A stretch of DNA of 33,593 bases from a virus, in the IMG/VR virus record IMGVR_UViG_3300023174_000021, positions 1-33,593 of that record; one strand, written 5' to 3'. Below the pieces are notes generated by a model that was not told where the DNA came from, ran no database searches, and saw only the letters and a list, made by a program, of their open reading frames with translations. The translations under genes and the position numbers were made by a program. This document shows positions 15,392 through 24,165 of this stretch, one piece after another (the first letter of the stretch is position 1; every line of letters starts with the position of its first letter).

Positions 15392-16456
15392 TTACCTTGT
15401 TTGATTGCTAAATGATACACAGCTTGGAACGCCTGGTGCCGTTGCCGGACTAGAATATGCTGAGCCAAAGCCGCTTGGAGTCCAACGCCAAACTGTAGTG
15501 TACGGAGATGCAACCGTTTGCGCTCCAGCGATTGCCGATGTAGTGCTCGACCAGTCAGTAGATTGTCCAGTTGCGTTAAACAACGGGCTTGCATACTGAG
15601 AACCAAAACCAGCACCCCAAGCATAAACTTTAACACCCGGAGTATAAGTGGTTCCAATGGAAATTGCTGCGCCACTTGGTGCAAATCGAACCGAATAAAC
15701 CGTTCCACCAATAAAAGTGGATGGATTGGCATATTTTACGCCAAAACCAGACGGTGACACTGCATAAGACGCTACAAACGGGCTTGAAGTGCTTCCAACT
15801 GCAAGATCATTGGTTGTTTGGTTAAAGGATATGCTTCCCGAATTGTTGCCAAAGGGTGGAAGCGTTGCAGGGTTTGCGTATTTGGTGCCAAACCCAGTGG
15901 CAGATGACCACGGAAACAACGAGATAACCGGCGTGGTTCCTTGGCTAAATGCCACTTGAGTATTGGTGCCGTTTAACGTGATGCCAGTCGATGTACCAGC
16001 GGAATTAAGCGCTGGACCATTGGAATATTTAGATCCAAATCCCGTTGACTGATTCCACGCCCATGCTTGCGGAAAGGATTGTGCCGTCGCATTGGACGTC
16101 AAGATTGCATCAATACTGTCCGTCCAAGTAAAACCTGCTGGACCGCCACCGCCTGGGCTTAAAGCACTGCCAGGATTGGAATATTGCGTCCCAAAACCAA
16201 CACCAGACCATTGCCAGACGCTGAAATAAGGAGCCGAAGTAAATGACGCTGATAAATTTGAGTTATTGCGAACAAAGGAAACCTGACTGATTGCGTTGGG
16301 AATGGCCGGAGCGGTATAGATTGACCCGAATCCAGTGGTTGTATCCCATCCATAGACAGAGATTCTTTTGAGCGGTGTTGCGCCACCGTAAGCAATGAAA
16401 ACCGATGGCGTGATTGCACTGCTTCCGGGAAACATCATTCCCAAGAAACCACTCAT
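15392..16456 (-). CDS. GFG-repeat beta-propeller-like virion protein (seven repeats)
   Basis: I choose ATG 16456 (MSGFLGMMFPG), which overlaps the upstream stop as ATGA, over an in-frame start nine codons earlier. The 354-aa protein contains seven spaced copies of a motif of the form W/Y..W....GFGxxYxxP: GFGSIYTAP, GFGTQYSNP, GFGSKYSNG, GFGTKYANP, GFGVKYANP, GFGSQYASP and GFGSAYSSP. Units are roughly 45-50 residues and beta-rich. N- and C-terminal half-units flank them, so a closed seven-bladed propeller is a natural model. Its place in the adhesin cassette suggests receptor or glycan binding. The fold is inferred from repeat count and spacing. Confidence 0.75.
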   Translation of the reverse strand: MSGFLGMMFPGSSAITPSVFIAYGGATPLKRISVYGWDTTTGFGSIYTAPAIPNAISQVSFVRNNSNLSASFTSAPYFSVWQWSGVGFGTQYSNPGSALSPGGGGPAGFTWTDSIDAILTSNATAQSFPQAWAWNQSTGFGSKYSNGPALNSAGTSTGITLNGTNTQVAFSQGTTPVISLFPWSSATGFGTKYANPATLPPFGNNSGSISFNQTTNDLAVGSTSSPFVASYAVSPSGFGVKYANPSTFIGGTVYSVRFAPSGAAISIGTTYTPGVKVYAWGAGFGSQYASPLFNATGQSTDWSSTTSAIAGAQTVASPYTTVWRWTPSGFGSAYSSPATAPGVPSCVSFSNQTR

Positions 16457-17580
16457 GTGACGCCAGTCCCAGAAATGTACCAAGTGTTCACAGCGACTTT
16501 CAGCAGCGTTGCAATACCATTGCTGGCCAATGACCGAGTGCCAGCAGATGCACTGTTGGCGAGCTGTAGCGTAACGCCAGACTCAGGAGTGATCGTCAAA
16601 GCAGTATTATTGCTGACAATGCTGATCACTGTCCCAACGTCAAACCCTACCGATGCGTTGAGCGGCACAATGATTCCGCTGGTGATGTAGTAGTGTTTGG
16701 CACTGTCAGACAAAATCAACGTGCCGCTAGAATTTGTCGACTTCGGCATTGTGCGGAAGCCAAACTGAAAATTGTTGCCGCCGCTATCAAGCACCGTTGA
16801 TGCGCTTGCCAAATTTGATATGGTTTTGTTGGTTAATGTCTGCGTGCCGTCAACCGTGACAACCGTTGAATCAATTGAAATTGTGCCGCTACTGATAATT
16901 GTGCCGCCCGTCAGTCCGGTGCCTGTCGCTACACTAGTGACCGTACCAGCCGCTGAGTAGTTTGGGATATTTAAGACGTTTGATGCAAACGTCGCCGCGC
17001 CGGTTGACCCGACTGTAGTCAGCGAGATCGGCGATTGAAAGTCCGTATTTGCAGTTGCTGCCGCAAGCGCTCCACCGCTGCCTTTAAGCATTCCGGTGAT
17101 GCTGGTAGTCAGCGTGATTGCTGGCGTCGTAGTGGCCGATGCAACCGTACCCGCAAACCCATTTGCGCTAACAACCGAAGCGCTGGTGACCGTGCCAGTA
17201 CCGGCGCCGGCAGCGTAATTTGGAATGTTAAGCACATTGGATGCAAACGTCGCTGCACCACTAGTGCCAGTTGTTGTCAGGCTGATCGGAGCTTGGTAAT
17301 CCGTACCCGCCGCCGCATTTGCCAGAGCGCCACCAGAACCGGCTTTTTGAAGCGCCGTGCCGCTCGGTGGAGTTAGGTAGTCCGTATTCGCCACGGCAGC
17401 GCTGACGGTTGTGCCATTGCCCTTCAGAACGCCTGTGACGGTCGTGCTGAGCGTAATAGACGGTGAAGTCGTTGCATTTGCAACCGTGCCAGCAAGACCA
17501 TTGGCAGAAGCAACGCTGACGGTCGTGACCGTGCCGCTACCGCCACCGCCACCACCACCAGCAATTGCCCTGAGAGCCAT
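16453..17580 (-). CDS. Tail-fibre protein with tandem repeats and poly-glycine N-terminus
   Basis: The 375-aa product begins with a poly-glycine run (residues 8-16). Two long imperfect repeats follow, at about residues 17-123 and 128-210. Each starts GTVT.(V/A)SV.SANG.AGTV, passes through LKG(N/S)G and TD(Y/F)Q.PISLTT, and ends ATFASNVLNIPNY. The C-terminal third is beta-rich and ends in SNGIATLLKVAVNTWYISGT. Such short Gly/Thr/Ala repeats are typical of trimeric phage fibres. It overlaps the beta-propeller gene by four bases and follows a small structural protein by TAATG. Receptor specificity is unknown. Confidence 0.75.
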   Translation of the reverse strand: MALRAIAGGGGGGGSGTVTTVSVASANGLAGTVANATTSPSITLSTTVTGVLKGNGTTVSAAVANTDYLTPPSGTALQKAGSGGALANAAAGTDYQAPISLTTTGTSGAATFASNVLNIPNYAAGAGTGTVTSASVVSANGFAGTVASATTTPAITLTTSITGMLKGSGGALAAATANTDFQSPISLTTVGSTGAATFASNVLNIPNYSAAGTVTSVATGTGLTGGTIISSGTISIDSTVVTVDGTQTLTNKTISNLASASTVLDSGGNNFQFGFRTMPKSTNSSGTLILSDSAKHYYITSGIIVPLNASVGFDVGTVISIVSNNTALTITPESGVTLQLANSASAGTRSLASNGIATLLKVAVNTWYISGTGVT

Positions 17581-17909
17581 TAGAGTCCTTCGCCTGGGGT
17601 AATTTCAAAAGCGCCAGCAGCGTCAGCCTGGAACCAAGCATTTGCAGGAATGCCGCCAAATACCTCGACCGAGCTAGGCAAGAAACCAAGCGTCTGTTTT
17701 TTAGGGCTTCCGGCTGTCGGAGCTGCTACCGTGATTGTTGGCGTTGGATTGCCAGGAGACGGTGCATACCAAGTTAGATACTGCGCTGAAGCGCTGGTAT
17801 TGCGAACCCTATAGCTCGTTGGGTTGTCGTTGTTGTTGGTCGAGACCTGCACCGGAGACGTGCCAACAAGATAGGTCGGGCCAAACGGCGTGAATGGTGA
17901 ATTATACAT
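17580..17909 (-). CDS. Small beta-rich structural protein, 109 aa
   Basis: The product (start MYNSPFTPFGPTYLVG) contains VSTNNNDNPTSYRVRNTSAS and VTVAAP-like segments that look like a small beta-sandwich, followed by a GFLPSSVEVFGGIPANAWFQ stretch. Such small single-domain proteins occur in phage virion clusters and often decorate capsids or fibres. It overlaps the preceding gene by 8 bases and the next as TAATG, so it is expressed with the adhesins. No specific function is recognised. Confidence 0.65.
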   Translation of the reverse strand: MYNSPFTPFGPTYLVGTSPVQVSTNNNDNPTSYRVRNTSASAQYLTWYAPSPGNPTPTITVAAPTAGSPKKQTLGFLPSSVEVFGGIPANAWFQADAAGAFEITPGEGL

Positions 17910-18258
17910 TGATCAACACCCAAGAAGTTGTTTCTTCGTCCCATTGATACCGCTCGCCGTTTGTTGGATAGGCGACAGGCGCATCCCACAAGCAAGTGGT
18001 TTCGTTTAGCGTCCAGCTTGGGAAAGGCTGCGGTGGAATGAAAGCATCACGTTGAGCGTCGTAAGCGTAGCCAACAGCCGCATAGTTTTTGCGAAGTGGA
18101 GTACCGCCAAGCAAATGAACGCCGCCGCGAGTGTTGTAACTGGTTTGCTTGTAAATAGCGCCGGTACGGAATGTCAATTCGCCTTCTGTTTCGTCATCTC
18201 TGCCAACAGTCACAAAAATAACTTCGTTTTTAGCGTCAAGTTTTGCAAAATGTGCCAT
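17902..18258 (-). CDS. Small virion-associated protein with C-terminal WD-type closure, 118 aa
   Basis: The N-terminus MAHFAKLDAKNEVIFVTVGR and the C-terminal ERYQWDEETTSWVLINV resemble a small protein family widespread beside tail-fibre genes, especially in aquatic phages. The middle contains TSYNTRGGVHLLGGTPLRKN and YAYDAQRDAFIPPQPFPSW. I cannot name a confirmed function; structural or fibre-associated roles are usually assumed. It lies 9 bases after the long glycine-rich fibre and overlaps the next gene. Confidence 0.7.
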   Translation of the reverse strand: MAHFAKLDAKNEVIFVTVGRDDETEGELTFRTGAIYKQTSYNTRGGVHLLGGTPLRKNYAAVGYAYDAQRDAFIPPQPFPSWTLNETTCLWDAPVAYPTNGERYQWDEETTSWVLINV

Positions 18259-18267
18259 TTCTATTCC

Positions 18268-21200
18268 TTAACTAAACGTCACGGTTTCAGACGTTGTTGA
18301 GGTCGCTGTGATGGTATAAATCTTATTGGACCCAACAGTTGTTGATGTTTGAGTCACACCGCCAGAAAATGTTGCAGTGCTTGTAGACGGAATGCTCAAA
18401 ACAATAATTCCTGATCCACCATTTCCGGGTCCGCTTCCTGAGCCAGAACCGCCGCCGCCGCCAGTATTTGTTACGCCGTTGCCTGAGCTTGCATTGCCGC
18501 CCTGACCACCGCCACCCGCGCCACCTGCAACAGCACTACCGGACAAACCAGCCCCAGAGCCACCGCCGCCTCTTTGTGTTTGGGTTCCGTTTTGCGTTGT
18601 TATGTCAGACCATACGCCCTGCCCACCAGCCCCGCCAATTCCACCAGACCAAACGCCGCCAGCAGCCCCTGCGCCACCACCGCCGCCGCCTTGATAGGGA
18701 GACGTGCCACCCGTTCCACCAATGTATCCCTGCACAGGAGACGCTGTTGGTGATGCTGGAGTTCCCGAAGGTGATTGCCCACCACCAGAAGATCCACCAG
18801 CCGAACCACCAGTACCACCCGCTGTTGCTATTACGGTCGCAAAAACAGAATTATTTCCGCTTGTATATGCTGACCCGCCAGCGCCAACCGTAAGGGTATA
18901 TGGAGTTGCAAAATTTGCCGTTACTGGAGATGAAATAACAGCACCGCCGCCAGACGCTTTAGGCGTTGAAGCGCCCCCAGAAGCGTAACTTGTTAAATAT
19001 CCACCTGCACCACCACCGCCATAAGCACCACCACCGGCACCACCAGCAATAACAAGAAAGTCAACAGAAACAGATGTTGGTGCGGCAGAACCCCAACTCA
19101 TTTCTCCAAGGGTTGTGCATTGCAAAGCCAAACCAGAAGCCGTAGGCAATGCAGTTGGCAGCGTGTAAGACTGCGTACCCGCTACCAATGGAGCCGTAAG
19201 AGTAATCGTGCCGCTGGTTGCGCCTCTGTGAACGGTTGACGAGAATGATCCGGCTGTAAACGTACCTGCTGCCGGAGTTGTTGCGCCGACCGTACCGTTG
19301 ATGTTGATTGATGCCGTGCCAGTCAGGTTAGTGACCGTACCGCCAGATGGAGTGCCGAGCGCTCCACCGTTAACAACAAAAGCACCAACAGACCCGGTAT
19401 TGACGCCCAAAGCCGTGACAACACCCGTTCCGGTTGTGACTGTTGCCGGTGCCGCACCAGTCCCGCCGCCGACAACCAAAGAATTTGCCGCAAGCAATGC
19501 ACTAGAGGTTAATGCTGAAGTGCCAGAATAATATGGAATACCACCAGAGGTTCCTGCTGTTAGTCCTGTACCGCCATTGGCAACCGGAAGCGCCGTGCCA
19601 GAGTACGAAAGCGTTAACGTGCCAGACGTTGTTACCGGGCTACTACTGACCGTTAAAAAGGCTGGCGCAGACAAGCCAACCGATATAACCGTCCCAGAAC
19701 CACCACCAACCGGTGTTGCCCAAGTGCCATCTCCACGCCAAAATGTCGTGCTAGATGCAGAGGTTCCATTATTCAAATTTGCGACTGGTAAATTGCCCGT
19801 GACGTCGGCAGACAACGAAACGGCACCAAATGTCGGCGCTCCTGAAGCGTTTCCATGAAGAACGGTTGTTGTTGTTCCAGTGCTTCCTAAAGTGCTGGGA
19901 GCGGTACCAGATCCCCCGCCAACAACCAAAGCATTTGCTGCAAGCGCAGCGCTAGATGCCCAAGCATTTCCGTTAGAAAAATATGGAATGCCACCAGACG
20001 TGCCGGCAATTGTAAACGCTGGCGTTGTGGAAGGCGTGCCAACTGAAACAATGCCACCTGTCCAACCAACCGATGTAACGGTACCGCTGCCGCCCCCAGA
20101 AGGAGTAGCCCAAGATCCATCTCCACGCCAGAACGTGCTAGACGATGCGCCCGTTCCGCTGCCCAAGTTTGTCACCGGCAGATTGCCCGTAACCTGGCTT
20201 GCAAGATTAACGCCCGTCAATGCGCCACCAAGCGTCAAATTTCCCGAGCTGGTGACTGTGCCAGATAACGTGATGCCGTTAACCGTTCCCGTGCCTCCAA
20301 CCGATATAACTGTTCCACCACCGCCGCCTGAAACGGTGGCCCATGATGTATTGGTTCCATCTGTTGTCAGATATTTACCGGAATTTGACGTCTGCGATGG
20401 AGCCAAAGCGTTAAATGCTGAAATGGCCGACGTTGCACCCGTGCCGCCATTAGCAATTGGCAATTGACCCGAGACGCCAGTCGTGAGCGGCAGATTCGTT
20501 GCATTAGACAAATTGACGCTGGCCGGAGTGCCAAGAGCCGGCGTCGTAAGCGTTGGGCTGGTCAGAGTCAAACCGGCAACCGTTGCTGCCGTAGCGCCGA
20601 GCGCCACGCTGGTCGATCCAATCGTGACCGATGAATTGGTCAGTCCAGCGTTAGGAATGGTCGTTGCGGCCGTTACAGCGCTCGCGCCGTTGGCGTACAT
20701 ATAACCCGTCAAACCCGTGACGGTAAGCGTGCTGAACGCGCTTGAACCGCTTGCAGCGACCTTCTGCCAGGCTGATCCGTTGTAGACCGCCCAATCGCCG
20801 ACTGCCCACGTTGAAATGCCGTTTAGGTTAGTCGAGCCAGCAGTCGAAACAACGTAGTAATACCCGAGCGTGCCAACGCTCGAGGTTAGCGTCGGCGTAT
20901 TCGTCGACGCATTCCAAGTGCCTTGGTAGCTATTGCTGGTCGTTGCAATCGTGCTAGCAGCAGTGATGCGCCCTTGAGCGTCAATCGTGATTTGGGGAAT
21001 GCCAATCGACGTGCCGTAGCTGCCAGCGGTGACCGCTGTGTTGGCCAGCGCAATCGTGCCGGTCGACGTAATCGGACCACCCGTCAGACCCGTTCCGGTT
21101 GCGACGTTTGAGACGCCACCAGCAGTTGATGCAATGGTAACCGTGCCGCCCGGACCAGAATCGGTCAGTGTGATATTCGTGCCGGCTGTCAAAACCCGCT

Positions 21201-21381
21201 CGTTTGGCAGCGTGGTTGACGCGCTTAGCAGCACATAACTATCGGTCGACCCTGCGCCCGAGCTGATTGGCTGGCCACCGGCGCCAACCAAAGTAATGAA
21301 ATTTCCGCTGGCGTCATAAGTTGCACCAACTGGGACCACGTTTTCAGACGTGACCGTGTTTACCTGATTGGTCTGCGACAT
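18268..21381 (-). CDS. Long tail fibre with glycine-rich (polyglycine II-like) C-terminal domain
   Basis: At 1037 aa this is the longest protein in the genome. Residues about 1-720 are Gly/Thr/Ser-rich fibre repeats, including recurring units such as [11 protein letters not shown]...GSGTV.SVG and [32 protein letters not shown]. From about residue 760 ([20 protein letters not shown]) to 985 there is a glycine-rich domain with runs such as [19 protein letters not shown] that end in [10 protein letters not shown]. This pattern is like glycine-rich adhesin tips, some of which are known to fold as polyglycine II sandwiches (for example S16 gp38). It is the first gene of the adhesin cassette, just after the coat-block terminator. 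Confidence 0.82.
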   Translation of the reverse strand: MSQTNQVNTVTSENVVPVGATYDASGNFITLVGAGGQPISSGAGSTDSYVLLSASTTLPNERVLTAGTNITLTDSGPGGTVTIASTAGGVSNVATGTGLTGGPITSTGTIALANTAVTAGSYGTSIGIPQITIDAQGRITAASTIATTSNSYQGTWNASTNTPTLTSSVGTLGYYYVVSTAGSTNLNGISTWAVGDWAVYNGSAWQKVAASGSSAFSTLTVTGLTGYMYANGASAVTAATTIPNAGLTNSSVTIGSTSVALGATAATVAGLTLTSPTLTTPALGTPASVNLSNATNLPLTTGVSGQLPIANGGTGATSAISAFNALAPSQTSNSGKYLTTDGTNTSWATVSGGGGGTVISVGGTGTVNGITLSGTVTSSGNLTLGGALTGVNLASQVTGNLPVTNLGSGTGASSSTFWRGDGSWATPSGGGSGTVTSVGWTGGIVSVGTPSTTPAFTIAGTSGGIPYFSNGNAWASSAALAANALVVGGGSGTAPSTLGSTGTTTTVLHGNASGAPTFGAVSLSADVTGNLPVANLNNGTSASSTTFWRGDGTWATPVGGGSGTVISVGLSAPAFLTVSSSPVTTSGTLTLSYSGTALPVANGGTGLTAGTSGGIPYYSGTSALTSSALLAANSLVVGGGTGAAPATVTTGTGVVTALGVNTGSVGAFVVNGGALGTPSGGTVTNLTGTASININGTVGATTPAAGTFTAGSFSSTVHRGATSGTITLTAPLVAGTQSYTLPTALPTASGLALQCTTLGEMSWGSAAPTSVSVDFLVIAGGAGGGAYGGGGAGGYLTSYASGGASTPKASGGGAVISSPVTANFATPYTLTVGAGGSAYTSGNNSVFATVIATAGGTGGSAGGSSGGGQSPSGTPASPTASPVQGYIGGTGGTSPYQGGGGGGAGAAGGVWSGGIGGAGGQGVWSDITTQNGTQTQRGGGGSGAGLSGSAVAGGAGGGGQGGNASSGNGVTNTGGGGGSGSGSGPGNGGSGIIVLSIPSTSTATFSGGVTQTSTTVGSNKIYTITATSTTSETVTFS

Positions 21382-21401
21382 TTTTTATTCCAAAATTAAA
21401 G

Positions 21402-21431
21402 AAAAAAGCCGACCCTTTTGAGATCGGCTTT
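21402..21431 (-). terminator. Intrinsic terminator after the coat-protein block
   Basis: Read on the minus strand, AAAGCCGA (21431-21424) pairs with TCGGCTTT (21412-21405), an 8-bp stem around an 11-nt loop, followed immediately by more T residues (21407-21402). It lies between the small structural gene (ends 21449) and the long fibre gene (starts 21381). It separates the highly expressed scaffold/coat block from the adhesin cassette, so the adhesins probably depend on partial read-through or their own promoter. Confidence 0.82.
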
Positions 21432-21448
21432 CCCCTTATTTGCCCAAC

Positions 21449-21880
21449 TTATGGCAGGAACGTGAGGTCGTAACCGTAGACAAACACGTCAACGGTGGCA
21501 GGGTAAGACGCTGCCGTGCCGACGTTAAAGTATACCGCCTGACCCGTCTGAGCTGCCGTGCTGTTGATCGTTCGCTGCGACACGACCGTGGAGCTGGTCA
21601 AGGCATTCAATGTCGCATTGGAAACGATTGCGGTGCCGCTTGCGCCAGGTGCTGGAAACACGCCAGCAAAAGGGACAGTTGCGGTACTCAGGTTTGCCGA
21701 AGCGTTTGTCACGATAACGTTAGAAACGCTGTAGCTGCCCGTGTTGAGAATCGGCAGAACGGTGTCACCCGTTACTGCCAAGCTGACTGACTGAGCCGAT
21801 GCCAACAAACGCAGAGCTTGGTTGGTTCCAAGGTTCTGTGGATGATTGGCAACGGTAGTTGCGGGTCCCGGATTCGCCAT
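21449..21880 (-). CDS. Small structural protein, probable capsid decoration, 143 aa
   Basis: The product is rich in Ser, Thr, Ala and Val with beta-forming segments (NPGPATTVANHPQNLGTNQA, then SVSLAVTGDTVLPI and VDVFVYGYDLTFLP). There is no signal peptide or enzyme motif. Its location directly downstream of the coat gene, within the block bounded by the promoter at 24134 and the terminator at 21402, suggests production at coat-like levels, as expected for a head decoration protein. The exact role is inferred. Confidence 0.65.
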   Translation of the reverse strand: MANPGPATTVANHPQNLGTNQALRLLASAQSVSLAVTGDTVLPILNTGSYSVSNVIVTNASANLSTATVPFAGVFPAPGASGTAIVSNATLNALTSSTVVSQRTINSTAAQTGQAVYFNVGTAASYPATVDVFVYGYDLTFLP

Positions 21881-21905
21881 GATTAATTCCTTAAATCTTT
21901 GTTAA

Positions 21906-23153
21906 TTAAGCTGCGACGCGGCAAGCCAATTCGGGATACAACATTGCCCAACCGTAAAGCACATCAAGACGGCAAGGAATACTGTCGTTATTGATCGTAT
22001 ACTGCCTACAAACACGAATGGACAAGCCGAGTTCTTTGTCCGATGCACGTCCAGCAAATACAACCCCCATTGGCAATTCTAAATCGGCGCAAGCCAATGT
22101 TTCCGCATTGCGATGGAGAATGATGTTTTGTGGGCTAACGGTACCGGTGTTATTGAACGGGGTAACAACAGCAGAGCTGCTAGTAGCCGAAACAAACACG
22201 TTTTGAAATTGGCCAGCGGTGATAATTGCAGGAGAAACCGTAACCGATGCCGAGCCACCTGAGCTAATGGTCACAGCGCTGGTAACAACGAAGTTACGCA
22301 GGCGGTTTGTGCCGTAAGGCTGGCGGTTCTGTGGGTTAACAGCGTAGACGTTAGCGATGGTGATCACGTCGCCCTGCTGGATCGGTGCTGCTGCCGAAGC
22401 TGCTGCAATAGTGATCGTCGATGACGATGCCCAACCTGACGTCAACGAGCCGGTGAAGGTCGCGGTATTGGTCGACAGGGTTGCAGTGGCGTAGGAACCG
22501 AACGTCTGCGAGACAACGTTCTGATCCATCTTCCAGCGCATACCAGCGCTGTCCGTACCCATCATGCCCTTTTCGTACTGATCGCTGATCTTCTGGCTAG
22601 GCATAAACAGCCCTTTCAAAGAATCGACGATGGTAGCCGAGGTGAATGGCTCGACGATACAAGCACGACGACCGTCGCGTGGTGCGCCTTCTGAATCCAG
22701 ATAAGCCTGGCCGGTCAGGTAGGTCAACAGCGAAGTAGGTGGAACGCCAGCGGTACCAACAATGTTTGCCACGTTGTTCTTGGCAAGCACCAGACCGTCA
22801 CGGTCGATCTTGTTGGCGATAGCAGCAACGCCAGGTTTGATCACGCGATCCGAGAACATATCCAGCGACAGAGCCAAGTCAGCCGTGCTGAATTGGGTAT
22901 CAACGTGGAATTGCGTGGTCAGCGTGACAGGGATTGAAGTTTCGTTAAAATCTTCAACCGACAGGTTAGGACCCGTGGTTCCAATGAAGCGTGCTGGTTT
23001 ACGGACATTGACCGTACTTCCAATTTTCGCCCCAACTACAGAAAATTGATCATCATACTCACGGTTTACCTCGGAGGTGAACGTCAGTTCGTTCTCCAAA
23101 ACCATAAGAGCTTCATTGGTGATCTTACTAATCGTAAGTAAGGTATTTGCCAT
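21906..23153 (-). CDS. Major capsid protein, P22 coat (gp5)-like
   Basis: The 415-aa size is close to P22 gp5 (430 aa). The N-terminus (MANTLLTISKITNEALMVLE, then FTSEVNREYDDQF) and the phrase GSTVNVRKPARF are typical of the P22-type coat family with the HK97 fold. A beta-rich insertion at about 215-320 (TATLSTNTATFTGSLTSGW... QPYGTNRLRNFVVTS) corresponds to the family's variable I-domain-like region. It is preceded by AAGGAAATAAA at the start codon and by a small hairpin (23166-23178), and follows the scaffold gene. Confidence 0.92.
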   Translation of the reverse strand: MANTLLTISKITNEALMVLENELTFTSEVNREYDDQFSVVGAKIGSTVNVRKPARFIGTTGPNLSVEDFNETSIPVTLTTQFHVDTQFSTADLALSLDMFSDRVIKPGVAAIANKIDRDGLVLAKNNVANIVGTAGVPPTSLLTYLTGQAYLDSEGAPRDGRRACIVEPFTSATIVDSLKGLFMPSQKISDQYEKGMMGTDSAGMRWKMDQNVVSQTFGSYATATLSTNTATFTGSLTSGWASSSTITIAAASAAAPIQQGDVITIANVYAVNPQNRQPYGTNRLRNFVVTSAVTISSGGSASVTVSPAIITAGQFQNVFVSATSSSAVVTPFNNTGTVSPQNIILHRNAETLACADLELPMGVVFAGRASDKELGLSIRVCRQYTINNDSIPCRLDVLYGWAMLYPELACRVAA

Positions 23154-23165
23154 TTTATTTCCTTC

Positions 23166-23178
23166 GCGTCATAGACGC
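23166..23178 (-). other. Small hairpin in the scaffold-coat intergenic mRNA
   Basis: GCGTC-TAT-GACGC is a perfect 5-bp stem with a 3-nt loop, just upstream of the coat gene's ribosome-binding site. It is too short and lacks a T-run for a terminator. It could protect the downstream coat mRNA or tune the coat-to-scaffold ratio, but it may also be chance. Confidence 0.4.
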
Positions 23179-23189
23179 ATTAAATCTGT

Positions 23190-24086
23190 TTACCTGATCT
23201 TGCCGGCTTGTCTTGCCGCTTTCCATGCTGCGTAAGTCCCATGAAACTCCCCTTTGGAATTCACAAGATTATCAGCGGTTGCGTTGCTTGACTTGATGGG
23301 GTTAATCGGGGCTGGTGCCTTGCTTTTTACCACAGATCGCTCAGGTTTGCCAGTTTCAGATTTCTCAAACTTTGCTTCTAGCTTGCCAATGGCCCTCAGA
23401 GCTTGCGCTGCCGACATATCATTAAAGGTTCTGGCCTGATCTTGATTTGATGCAAGGTGATATAGGATTTGTGGTCCTACGTCTGACTCTAATATCGCGT
23501 CCCGAATGTGATTCGGCACAACAATATCGCTTGACGCCACCATCTCATCAAAATCATCAATCTCAGCCTTTGCCGCCTCAAGCCGTTTGGTCCAAGTCTG
23601 TACGACCTTCGCCTGTTGCTCTTGCGCTCGCCTTTCTGAATCCTGCCGATCTCGCTCTTTGAGTGCTCTTTCCGCGCTATATTCAGCCAATGCTTCTGCG
23701 TATTCAAACGCATCGGTGAATTGATCCGGCGTGGGCTTGGCATCAGCAACAGGAGCCTGTCTCGGCGCCTGTCCTTGCTCCAAAGCCGCTAGCCGTGCTT
23801 CCAGCGCTTCCCTGGCATCACGTTCACGCTGGGCATCTGCCCTGGCTTGCTCGCGTTGCCTTGTCAGCTCTGAAAACCGCGCTTTTAGCTTGCTAGGTTT
23901 CCCTTCGCTTTCTACGGTTGGTGCTTCATCTTCCGCATCTGGCTCATTCTCAACCTCGGATTCAATTGGCTCTGCTTCATCAGCAGCCTCAATCTCGCCT
24001 TCGGGAGCTAAGTTCAGTTTCTGTGCAAAAAATTCGGCCTGATTCTCACTTGTGACAACTTGCGTTGTCTCTCTTGGTTCTGACAT
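23190..24086 (-). CDS. Scaffolding protein, P22 gp8-like
   Basis: The 298-aa length is like P22 gp8 (303 aa). The N-terminal third is very acidic (about residues 30-60), the middle is a long charged coiled coil (LTRQREQARADAQRERDARE, later AERALKERDRQDSERRAQEQ), and the C-terminal end is basic and helical (FHGTYAAWKAARQAGKIR), the type of segment that binds coat protein in P22. It lies between portal and coat, as in P22, and is the first gene after the promoter at 24134-24162. There is no protease motif, suggesting the scaffold exits intact. Confidence 0.85.
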   Translation of the reverse strand: MSEPRETTQVVTSENQAEFFAQKLNLAPEGEIEAADEAEPIESEVENEPDAEDEAPTVESEGKPSKLKARFSELTRQREQARADAQRERDAREALEARLAALEQGQAPRQAPVADAKPTPDQFTDAFEYAEALAEYSAERALKERDRQDSERRAQEQQAKVVQTWTKRLEAAKAEIDDFDEMVASSDIVVPNHIRDAILESDVGPQILYHLASNQDQARTFNDMSAAQALRAIGKLEAKFEKSETGKPERSVVKSKAPAPINPIKSSNATADNLVNSKGEFHGTYAAWKAARQAGKIR

Positions 24087-24133
24087 GGTTACCCACGGAT
24101 TTTCCCGGTGAAACGCGCCGGTACGATTGCGCT

Positions 24134-24162
24134 TATATAACCCGCTTTTGCATTTGTGTCAA
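24134..24162 (-). promoter_or_regulatory. Strong-looking promoter for scaffold and coat genes
   Basis: On the minus strand a perfect -35 TTGACA (24162-24157) is followed, after exactly 17 bp, by a -10-like TATATA (24139-24134), about 48 bp upstream of the scaffold start. It begins right after the portal stop at 24166, so it adds transcription for the most abundant virion proteins. Together with the terminator at 21402-21431 it defines a separate expression block. It resembles the host sigma70 consensus, which fits the absence of a phage RNA polymerase. Confidence 0.72.
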
Positions 24163-24165
24163 AGA

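Noticed and set aside
19880-20467. 195-aa plus-strand open frame inside the long fibre gene
   Set aside because: It is the Pro/Val/Thr-rich mirror of Gly/Thr/Ser-rich coding sequence on the other strand, has no ribosome-binding site and no recognisable domain. The same applies to the other plus-strand frames at 11277-11486, 13329-13731, 16457-17602, 18468-19858 and 20483-21238.
18268-21381. Diversity-generating retroelement acting on the fibre
   Set aside because: No reverse transcriptase gene and no template repeat are visible anywhere in the window.
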